DNA of 6,086 bases, taken from the NCBI GenBank assembly GCA_934418055.1, contig CAKRWX010000157.1:1-6086 (forward strand). Reading direction: 5' to 3'. The notes beneath the pieces are model-generated. The model was given only the letters and a program-made list of their open reading frames with translations. It was not told the DNA's origin and made no database searches. Shown in pieces: positions 1 through 5,271 of this stretch (positions are counted from its first letter, which is position 1; each line of letters begins with the position of its first letter). The translations under genes and the position numbers were made by a program. Source of the stretch: an uncultured Lachnospiraceae bacterium (GTDB lineage: Bacteria; Bacillota; Clostridia; Lachnospirales; Lachnospiraceae).

Positions 1-682
1 TCAGAAGCAGTACCCAGAATACAGGGGTTTTTACCATTTCGCCCATGCTGTAGTCTTTGGTCTTTAATACCTTTGCCTGCTCAGCAGATGGTTTCCAGCC
101 TTCTGGAGTCCATCCCTCCGGACAAGGAACGATCATTGCTGCTGCGATACCAACACCGATCAGGAATACGATTGCTAAAATGCGGCAGGTCATCTGCGCG
201 CCTACTTTTTCGATCAAAGTCTGGGCGATCGGGCTCATGATGAATGGGCCGCAGGATGCGCCAGCCTGTACCAGACCGGAGATAGAACCGGAACGGTCAG
301 GGAACCATTTTAATGCAGTTGGAAGACAAGCCGGGTAGATCAAGCCGCCGCCGGCACCAGCCATCAAACCATAGAAAATGTACAGCTGTGGAATACTGGA
401 TGCAAAACCGGTCAAGAACCAGCCGCCTGCAAACAGGCACAGACCTAAGTAAATGGTCTTTCTTGGGCTGATCTTCTCAGCTAAGGAACCGCCGATAAAA
501 CCAACGGCACAATAGGTGAACATGTAAATGGTGTACGCTAAAGCGAAATCGGAATCGCTCCAGCCAAACTTGGTAGTTAACGGGATACAGAACAGGCTGA
601 AATAAGCCGTTGCAGAGGTAAATAAGCTCTGCAGCCATACGCCTGCGAATACTCTCCAGCGTGTCGCTTTTGTGATTTTCAT
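1..682 (-). CDS. MFS transporter, OFA (oxalate/formate antiporter-like) family, C-terminus outside window
   Basis: This is a membrane transporter of the major facilitator superfamily. The 227 visible codons are open with no stop and run off the left edge, so about half of a typical 400-450 residue protein is present. Hydrophobic segments alternate with short loops from about residue 11. A motif-A-like loop (AEKISPRKT, about 68-76) follows TM2. The segment KWFPDRSGSISG (about 125-136), with the Gly-rich AGAGGG before it and GASCGPF after it, is typical of the OFA family, as is the central-loop KTPVFW (about 218-223). The start at 682 has GGAGAG nine bases upstream; an ATG eight bases earlier meets a stop after three codons. 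The gene follows the GPH symporter by 99 bp, so co-transcription is plausible. OFA members exchange small carboxylates, but the family is broad and the key C-terminal residues are not visible, so the substrate is unknown. Confidence 0.85.
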   Translation of the reverse strand, partial: MKITKATRWRVFAGVWLQSLFTSATAYFSLFCIPLTTKFGWSDSDFALAYTIYMFTYCAVGFIGGSLAEKISPRKTIYLGLCLFAGGWFLTGFASSIPQLYIFYGLMAGAGGGLIYPACLPTALKWFPDRSGSISGLVQAGASCGPFIMSPIAQTLIEKVGAQMTCRILAIVFLIGVGIAAAMIVPCPEGWTPEGWKPSAEQAKVLKTKDYSMGEMVKTPVFWVLLL

Positions 683-781
683 ACTTTCATACTCTCCTTT
701 TTTTACATTTCCGGGAATTTTCCCACCCTTCATTTTCAGAAGGTGCAGATCATCCCTTTGTATTTCGTGATGCTTGATTCT
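683..781 (-). other. Intergenic gap between the two transporter genes, with a dyad
   Basis: This 99-bp gap holds the ribosome binding site of the downstream gene (GGAGAG at 692-697) and an inverted repeat with arms CACCTTC and GAAGGGTG (about 724-745). A short GGGAA/TTCCC dyad lies at about 711-724. None of these is followed by a U-tract on the minus strand, so I see no terminator. A weak promoter-like arrangement overlapping the first dyad is described in the findings. Confidence 0.4.
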
Positions 782-2188
782 TTACGCTGCCGCTTCTTCC
801 TGCTTCTTATGACGCTCGTCTAAAACCTTCATGATACCGTCATACTCCCGATCCAGTTTATAGAAGAATAACAGTGCAAGAATGGCGATAAATACGACCA
901 GCGGTGCATAGTAGAACATGATGCGGATGCCTTTCATGGCAGACTCACTCTGGACTGCCAGCTTGCCGTCGTAACCATAAGCTCCTAATACCCAGCCGAT
1001 AACTGCAGATGCCAGTGCAGATCCGACACGGACGCCAAGAGAGGCTGCGGAATATACAAAGCCTTCTGCTCTGGTTCCGGTCTTGTACTCGCCATATTCG
1101 ATACTGTCTGCGATCATACCAAACTTGGTTGCAGAGATACACGCCACACCCATGCCCCGCAAGATCAGGCCCAGGTACATGATGCCCATGGATTTCTCCG
1201 CAAATAAGATCAGGACGAGCTGTCCGGCAATACCCATTCCGGCACCGCCGTACAGAGCCACATTTCGTTTTCCGATCCGCTGGACAATGGGGATTAATAA
1301 AAGCGGAACCAGAATGGAAGCAAATGTGGAGCACATCATCATGGTCTTGTTATAACCAGCGTCCTGCATCACATATTTGGCAAAATACATGTTCATGCCG
1401 TAAAGGCTTGTCATGGCTGTATAGAAAATATTGACCATCAGCATGATGAACCAGTATTTATTTGCAAATAAGATCTTGATCCCTTCTGACAGTTTCAGGG
1501 AAGATTTCTTTCCGGTCTTCTGCTCCATAACACCGGAACCAACTCTCTCTTTACATCCAAAGAAGGTGATCAGGAATAAAGCGATGGAGACGATACCAAC
1601 CAGAAGGAAGGTCTTCTGCCATCCGCCCGGGCCTCCGCCCATCTTTTCAACCACATCCGGCGCATAAGAGCTGATGACAAACACGCCCAGAGCGCCAAGG
1701 CTGGCACGGCTGATGGAGAGAAGAGCTCTCTCATTCTGCTTGTTGGTCATAACGCTGCTCAAGACACCGTAAGGCACGTTCATGGAGGTGAAGATACAGG
1801 TTGCCATCAGGTTATACGAAAGGAACGCATAAATGATTTTGCCTGTTTCACTGAAATTCGGAACTGTAAACAGAAGTACACAGCCGATGCAGTAAGGAAT
1901 CACCATCCACAGAAGCCAGGGTCTTGCTTTTCCAAGGGGCGAATGGACATTTTCAATGATAAAGCCCATCAGCATATCGGAAATTCCATCGAAGATCTTG
2001 CTGAACAGAAGAATGGTTCCTACCACAGCTGCACTGATGCAGGCTACATCGGTATAAAAATACACGATATAGGAACCGATGGCTCCGTAAATGAAGCAGA
2101 AGGAGAAATCTCCCAGTCCATAACAGAGGTACTCCATCAGATCGATCCTGTCCCGTTTTGAAACATTCTTGAATCCAAAGTTTCCCAT
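782..2188 (-). CDS. GPH-family (MelB-like) sugar:cation symporter
   Basis: This 468-residue integral membrane protein belongs to the glycoside-pentoside-hexuronide:cation symporters (MFS_2 type) and has the usual full length. The N-terminal Tyr-Gly-Leu-Gly-Asp (about 23-27) in TM1 is characteristic. Asp67 and Asp71 in FDGISDMLMG match the paired acidic residues that bind the coupling cation in MelB (DxxxD). GKARPWLL (86-93) is the family's signature cytoplasmic loop. About twelve hydrophobic segments can be traced, ending in a basic/acidic tail rich in Lys and Glu. In MelB the second Asp is followed by Pro; here it is Met. The start at 2188 is preceded by AGGTAGGTAAAGT and lies 22 bp after the dehydrogenase stop, so the two genes are almost certainly one operon. 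Known family substrates are galactosides, xylosides, glucuronides and similar sugars; the exact one cannot be deduced here. Confidence 0.92.
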   Translation of the reverse strand: MGNFGFKNVSKRDRIDLMEYLCYGLGDFSFCFIYGAIGSYIVYFYTDVACISAAVVGTILLFSKIFDGISDMLMGFIIENVHSPLGKARPWLLWMVIPYCIGCVLLFTVPNFSETGKIIYAFLSYNLMATCIFTSMNVPYGVLSSVMTNKQNERALLSISRASLGALGVFVISSYAPDVVEKMGGGPGGWQKTFLLVGIVSIALFLITFFGCKERVGSGVMEQKTGKKSSLKLSEGIKILFANKYWFIMLMVNIFYTAMTSLYGMNMYFAKYVMQDAGYNKTMMMCSTFASILVPLLLIPIVQRIGKRNVALYGGAGMGIAGQLVLILFAEKSMGIMYLGLILRGMGVACISATKFGMIADSIEYGEYKTGTRAEGFVYSAASLGVRVGSALASAVIGWVLGAYGYDGKLAVQSESAMKGIRIMFYYAPLVVFIAILALLFFYKLDREYDGIMKVLDERHKKQEEAAA

Positions 2189-2210
2189 ACTTTACCTACC
2201 TATCTATTTC

Positions 2211-2993
2211 TTAGCACTGAAGAGTACCTAAGTCTAATGCCACGTCACGGCCATTGAACTTGCCTGCTGCGCGGCTGGTTCCTAACCAGTAAACCATATC
2301 GGAGATATCCTCCACATCCAGGAATGGAACGCCTGCATACATTTCCTTATAATCCTTGAAGTTCTTGCCAGTCAGCTCGTTGATGAACTCTACATAGCTC
2401 TGGGTCTCGCACATTGGCGTTTTTACCTTGGTCGGGCAAAGTGCGTTTACGATGATTCCCTTGCTGCCAACCTCTTTTGCCAGAGTCTTGGTCAGTCCCA
2501 GAACACCCCATTTTGCCATACAATAGGTAGCTAACTTTGGTGTTCCGTAAAGACCACTGGTAGAAGCAATGTTGATGATTCTTCCAAATCCCTGCTTTAA
2601 CATGTACTGGGTTGCGTATTTGTCGGTTCTCCAGGTACCGATCAGGTCGATATTGATGACCTTCTCTACCTGCTCATCGGTCAGTTCCCAGGTATTGCCA
2701 AAGTTGATGACGCCTGCATTGGCGATCACAACGTCCAGACGTCCGAATTTCTCCCATGCCTCTGCAAACAGGCTTTCCATATCTGGTGTGCTGCAGATGT
2801 TTGCTTTCTTAGCCAGAACCTCAGCGCCCAATGCTTTTAACGCTCTGATGGTCTCCTGGAATCTCTCATCCTCTGGATCTAACATATCTGCCAGAACAAC
2901 GTTGAAGCCGTTCTCTGCATATTTGACTGCATGGGCACGTCCCTGTCCCATGGCACCTCCGGTAATCAGTACAACCTTCTTCTCATCACTCAT
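2211..2993 (-). CDS. Short-chain dehydrogenase/reductase (SDR), NAD-type
   Basis: This 260-residue cytoplasmic oxidoreductase has the full classical SDR architecture. The Rossmann glycine motif TGGAMGQG (11-18) comes first, and Asp36 at the end of beta-2 favours NAD(H) over NADP(H). NAG lies at 92-94, Asn114 is the structural/catalytic Asn, and Ser144, Tyr157 and Lys161 form the catalytic set (YCMAK). The cofactor loop CPTKVKTPM follows (186-194). GQGRAHA after the glycine motif recalls the carveol/levodione-dehydrogenase-like and mycofactocin-linked SDRs, but no mycofactocin gene is visible, so this is only a similarity. The protein ends in DLGTLQC rather than the more usual VDGG-type end. 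The start at 2993 has AAAGGGG nine bases upstream. It is the first gene of the SDR-symporter unit and lies behind a 19-bp-spacer promoter. The probable role is interconversion of a secondary alcohol and a ketone on the imported compound; the substrate is unknown. Confidence 0.93.
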   Translation of the reverse strand: MSDEKKVVLITGGAMGQGRAHAVKYAENGFNVVLADMLDPEDERFQETIRALKALGAEVLAKKANICSTPDMESLFAEAWEKFGRLDVVIANAGVINFGNTWELTDEQVEKVINIDLIGTWRTDKYATQYMLKQGFGRIINIASTSGLYGTPKLATYCMAKWGVLGLTKTLAKEVGSKGIIVNALCPTKVKTPMCETQSYVEFINELTGKNFKDYKEMYAGVPFLDVEDISDMVYWLGTSRAAGKFNGRDVALDLGTLQC

Positions 2994-3062
2994 GATTTGT
3001 TACCCCTTTCTTTGCTTTTTAAGCTTATATTTGTGATTTTTTTAACGCTCTGTTCTGCCATT

Positions 3063-3093
3063 ACTATACAGATTCAAGGGGGTTTAAGGTCAA
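3063..3093 (-). promoter_or_regulatory. MerR-type promoter of the dehydrogenase-transporter operon
   Basis: Read on the minus strand, a -35 box TTGACC (3088-3093) and a -10 box TATAGT (3063-3068) are separated by 19 bp (3069-3087). Both boxes are near consensus, but the spacer is two bases too long for ordinary sigma-A use. This is the known signature of promoters that MerR-family activators untwist. The 21-bp block 3070-3090 (ACCTT, then AA, then TTGAA) is an imperfect dyad and resembles the palindrome upstream of the adjacent MerR gene. The predicted leader is about 60 nt. Box positions are seen directly; activation by the neighbouring regulator is inferred. Confidence 0.65.
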
Positions 3094-3108
3094 GTTGGCA
3101 TTTTACAC

Positions 3109-3139
3109 AAAAAAAGCAGAGTGTTTTTCTACACTCTGC
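3109..3139 (-). terminator. Intrinsic terminator of the MerR gene
   Basis: On the minus strand a perfect 9-bp stem GCAGAGTGT/ACACTCTGC closes a 6-nt loop and is followed at once by seven U residues (A-run at 3109-3115). It lies 44 bp past the MerR stop codon. It separates the MerR transcript from the dehydrogenase promoter, which begins 15 bp further on. The plus-strand side lacks a U-tract, so it acts in the minus direction. Confidence 0.93.
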
Positions 3140-3183
3140 CGAAAAAATATCTGTTTTTTTTGTAAAATTTATAACGAGCTTTC

Positions 3184-4002
3184 TCAATAAGGGGATGCGA
3201 TCGGAAACCATACCAGGTGCCAGTTGAAATATTCCTCTTCCGGCTTGGTCATGCAGACCACCTGGGTCACCACATCACCACAGAGAGTCAGGCCATTCTG
3301 CCGCAAAAATTCCAGACCATCCGCCAGATTATCCAGGCTCAGATATTTGCTGGAACGGGATGGGACACAGGTATGGACACAGAGACATGGCGGGTAATAC
3401 TGCACCAGTTCTGACTCTTTCACATTTAAGAATGGTGCATACTCCTCGCATAGTCCCAGTCCAAAATCAAAGTCCGAGTTGCCGTCCCGGATGTCTTTCT
3501 CATAAAAGACCGCACAGGAAAATACAAACGGTTCTTTTTCTGACCACTCAGAAATCAGATCCAGCTGCTCTTTTTCTTTGAATAATGTGTACTTTTTCTG
3601 CGTATTCATGCGGTAAATGCCCGGTCTTTCCTCGATCCGGAACTTTCCAACGCTGTCCATGGCATCCTTTAACATGCTCTGGCTCTGACGGATCCGTTTT
3701 AACAGGTTCGTCTGACGGATGATCTCTTTTTCGATCACCGCCTCCTGGTCTTCCATCTTCTCCCGCACCTGGGACAGTTCCCCGCTGCGGAACAGTTCAC
3801 CGATCTCTTCCAGGGAAAAGCCATAATTCTGATAATGCCTTGCCCGAAGGAGCATATGAAAATCCCAGGTATTGTAATACCGGTACCCGGTTTCCGGATC
3901 GCGGATGGGACTGACGATATTCTTACTCTCATAATATCGCAGCGCCTCCGCAGAAATCCCCATGAGATGTGCCATCGTTCCAATGCTGTATTTCTGGTAC
4001 AT
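3184..4002 (-). CDS. MerR-family transcriptional regulator with BmrR/GyrI-like effector domain
   Basis: This 272-residue DNA-binding regulator begins with a winged helix-turn-helix. The first helices are YSIGTMAHLMGISAEALRYYE (split about 5-25), with the hallmark RYYE, and the wing follows as DPETGYRYY (35-43). The second MerR helical pair contains YGFSLEEI (60-67). A charged helix of about residues 75-118 is the expected dimer coiled coil. Residues about 121-272 form a ligand-domain-like region ending in a Trp- and Phe-rich strand (WHLVWFPI, 261-268), as in BmrR/GyrI-type domains that bind hydrophobic or cationic small molecules. Several Cys residues (163, 185, 206, 208, 212, 241, 250) are scattered and do not form a clear metal site, so a small organic ligand is more likely than a metal. 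The start at 4002 is preceded by AAAGGAAG. The gene sits between the isomerase and the dehydrogenase operon, and likely controls the latter and itself. Confidence 0.92.
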   Translation of the reverse strand: MYQKYSIGTMAHLMGISAEALRYYESKNIVSPIRDPETGYRYYNTWDFHMLLRARHYQNYGFSLEEIGELFRSGELSQVREKMEDQEAVIEKEIIRQTNLLKRIRQSQSMLKDAMDSVGKFRIEERPGIYRMNTQKKYTLFKEKEQLDLISEWSEKEPFVFSCAVFYEKDIRDGNSDFDFGLGLCEEYAPFLNVKESELVQYYPPCLCVHTCVPSRSSKYLSLDNLADGLEFLRQNGLTLCGDVVTQVVCMTKPEEEYFNWHLVWFPIASPY

Positions 4003-4062
4003 CCGTTCTTCCTTTCAAACCTTGTAACTGCTTGAGACTTTCCCGTCTGCAGGCACATTACC

Positions 4063-4085
4063 AACCTTCAAATGATTTGAAGGTT
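4063..4085. promoter_or_regulatory. Perfect 23-bp palindrome, candidate MerR operator
   Basis: Two perfect 11-bp arms, AACCTTCAAAT and ATTTGAAGGTT, flank a single central base at 4074. It lies 60 bp upstream of the MerR start codon and 19 bp past the isomerase stop. The 21-bp core (4064-4084) matches the spacer block of the dehydrogenase promoter at 14 of 21 positions without gaps. By the same alignment the -10 position would read GGTAAT (4 of 6 consensus), but the -35 position (AAAACC) is poor. It is best read as an autoregulatory operator. It could also form a hairpin in RNA, but the minus strand has no U-tract after it. Confidence 0.55.
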
Positions 4086-4104
4086 TTTCTGGGATATCAG
4101 AAAC

Positions 4105-4974
4105 TTATTCTGCCCAGACTTTATCTACGATACCGCGGATCAGTTCAATATTGGTCTTTAACTTCTGGTCAGAGGTCTCTGCACTGGAGAAATCCTCAAA
4201 TGTCACATATCCGTCATAGCCAACATCCTTTAATGCCTTAAAGCATCTCTCAAAATCTGCGTATCCATCATTAAATGGAGCCCAGTCCGGAACATATTTC
4301 TCTTTGCCGTCTACTTCCTTCTTCACCCACTGGGCATTCTTGATATGTACCAGATCCAGATACGGTCCAAGGATCTCCAGAGCCATCTTATACTCCTCAA
4401 ATCCCTCGTAAATAACATTACCGGTATCATAAATAACACCAATATACTTTGGATCAAAATAGGAAGCCAGTTTCCTTGCTGCACTTGCAGAAGCAGTGAT
4501 GGTTCCCATATGCATCTCAAAGTCCGCCTTGATTCCGGTCTTCTTTGCCAGCTCTTCTACCTTCTTAAATCCGGCAACTGCCTCAGCAAAGATCTCGGTA
4601 TAGTTGCGGGCAACGTCGTATTTTAATGCGTTGACACGGATTCTGGAGCAGCCCATCTTCTTAGCAGCTCTCATGCAGCTCTCGATCTTCTCTGGGTCCA
4701 TGCTGCAGTCTAAGTAGGTTGCTAACGCATTGATCTCCAGGCCATATTTGTCAGAAAGTGCCTTGATCTCCTCTGCCTGCTCCTCTACCTTGTTGATGTC
4801 AACGGTGCAATAGTTATTTTTCCAATAGGAAGGTGCTTCTTTTAAAATCTCTGGATCTGTCGGAATATCAGTAACACGCCAGTCTACACCATCATAACCA
4901 TACTCCTGCATCTTCTTTGCAGCTTCCTCCAGTGTCATCTCCGGTACACTTACCGTAAATAATGAATATTTCAT
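4105..4974 (-). CDS. Sugar phosphate isomerase/epimerase-like TIM-barrel protein
   Basis: This 289-residue protein has the xylose-isomerase-like TIM barrel (AP endonuclease family 2 fold). The family covers ketose 3-epimerases, hydroxypyruvate isomerase, inosose dehydratase and related divalent-metal enzymes. Successive beta-strand ends carry plausible metal and substrate ligands: Glu153 and His155 (DFEMHMG), Asp183 and Asn186 (YDTGN), His210 and Lys212 (LVHIKN), and Glu260-Asp261 (VTFEDF). GYDGVDWRV (26-34) is the typical first-strand motif. The reading frame is open upstream to an ATG at 5106, but I place the start at 4974. An AAGGAGGAG box lies at the right distance there, residues from MKYSLF onward fit the family, and the longer version would cover the promoter and leader hairpin. 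The MerR gene follows after 102 bp with no terminator, so read-through is possible. The substrate is not deducible; epimerising or isomerising a sugar product fits the neighbours. Confidence 0.88.
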   Translation of the reverse strand: MKYSLFTVSVPEMTLEEAAKKMQEYGYDGVDWRVTDIPTDPEILKEAPSYWKNNYCTVDINKVEEQAEEIKALSDKYGLEINALATYLDCSMDPEKIESCMRAAKKMGCSRIRVNALKYDVARNYTEIFAEAVAGFKKVEELAKKTGIKADFEMHMGTITASASAARKLASYFDPKYIGVIYDTGNVIYEGFEEYKMALEILGPYLDLVHIKNAQWVKKEVDGKEKYVPDWAPFNDGYADFERCFKALKDVGYDGYVTFEDFSSAETSDQKLKTNIELIRGIVDKVWAE

Positions 4975-5009
4975 GACAAAACTCCTCCTTATAAAAAATA
5001 GTATTCCAT

Positions 5010-5049
5010 AAAAAACGAAAACCCGGCTGCGCCCAAAAGCCGCCGGGTT
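5010..5049 (-). terminator. Terminator-like hairpin in the leader of the isomerase gene
   Basis: On the minus strand the arms AACCCGGC (5042-5049) and GCCGGGTT (5020-5027) form an 8-bp GC-rich stem with a 14-nt loop, followed by TTCG and six U residues. It lies about 35 bp before the isomerase start codon but downstream of the best promoter, so it could be an attenuator in a leader of roughly 85 nt. If the true promoter lies elsewhere, it is simply a backstop for transcripts from upstream. Confidence 0.7.
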
Positions 5050-5053
5050 CTCA

Positions 5054-5090
5054 GCATACTTAAAGTATACCATAAAATTCTGATTTTCAA
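5054..5090 (-). promoter_or_regulatory. Probable promoter of the isomerase gene (extended -10)
   Basis: On the minus strand TGG-TATACT gives an extended -10 element (TGn plus a 5-of-6 hexamer at 5064-5069). A TTGAAA box (5085-5090) is 15 bp upstream, shorter than the ideal 17, which the extended -10 can compensate. A near-palindrome with perfect arms ATACTT/AAGTAT around one base lies over the -10 (5054-5070) and may be an operator. Confidence 0.5.
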
Positions 5091-5133
5091 GAGTAAAATT
5101 GTGCAATTTTCATGTCTTTTTAGGCTGCCATGC

Positions 5134-5198
5134 AAAAATGTAGGAACCAACTGACCGTGGGAGCTTGCTCACTAAGGGCAGTTCGTTCCTGCATTTTT
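5134..5198. repeat. Long inverted repeat, likely bidirectional terminator or palindromic intergenic element
   Basis: Arms of 20 bp (5134-5153 and 5179-5198) pair with 18 Watson-Crick matches, one C/C mismatch and one T/G pair. The 25-base loop contains GAGC-TT-GCTC. The outer ends are A5 on the left and T5 on the right, so the U-tract lies at the 3' end of the stem whichever strand is transcribed, as in bidirectional terminators. Its length and branched loop are also compatible with a dispersed palindromic element; one window cannot show copy number. Confidence 0.65.
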
Positions 5199-5221
5199 AT
5201 AGGGCGGACGCCCGTGATGAA

Positions 5222-5248
5222 ATAGACTGCCGGGTTCCGGCAGTCTAT
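5222..5248 (-). terminator. Perfect hairpin just after the glycosyltransferase gene
   Basis: Twelve perfectly paired bases (ATAGACTGCCGG and its complement) enclose a three-base loop, 23 bp past the glycosyltransferase stop. On the minus strand it is followed by only a short U-rich stretch (TTTC), so termination may be partial. The position and stability suggest the 3' end of that transcript, backed up by the long inverted repeat further on. Confidence 0.55.
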
Positions 5249-5271
5249 GAATCGGCATGGCACATTAAAAC

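Larger units (their letters stand above)
4975..5271. other. Hairpin-rich intergenic region
   Basis: This region of almost 300 bp between the glycosyltransferase and the isomerase holds no credible gene. From right to left it contains a perfect 12-bp hairpin (5222-5248), a small GGGCG/CGCCC hairpin (5202-5213), a long inverted repeat (5134-5198), an extended -10 promoter with an overlapping dyad (5054-5090), a terminator-like hairpin with U-tract (5010-5049), and the isomerase ribosome binding site (about 4981-4990). Confidence 0.8.

Noticed and set aside
2211..2993. Assignment of the dehydrogenase to a mycofactocin system or to a named steroid/bile-acid dehydrogenase
   Set aside because: The GQGRAHA resemblance is not enough. 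No mycofactocin genes are visible, and the active-site motifs are common to many SDRs, so no gene symbol or substrate is given.
2569..3036. A plus-strand open frame of 155 codons opposite the dehydrogenase
   Set aside because: It is a shadow of the dehydrogenase on the other strand: no protein-family features, no ribosome binding site, and the minus-strand gene has intact catalytic motifs.
4063..4089. A plus-strand intrinsic terminator formed by the palindrome and the T-run after it
   Set aside because: There is no plus-strand gene to terminate, and the minus strand has no U-tract after the palindrome. The match to the dehydrogenase promoter favours an operator.
4105..4974. A C-glycoside deglycosylase catalytic subunit (TIM barrel paired with a DUF6379-like subunit)
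   Set aside because: No small partner subunit or Gfo/Idh-type oxidoreductase is present in the window, so the general sugar isomerase/epimerase call is safer.
4975..5106. A 44-codon N-terminal extension of the isomerase, starting at an ATG at 5106
   Set aside because: The extension lacks family similarity, covers the likely promoter and a GC-rich hairpin, and has no good ribosome binding site. A strong AAGGAGGAG precedes the ATG at 4974.
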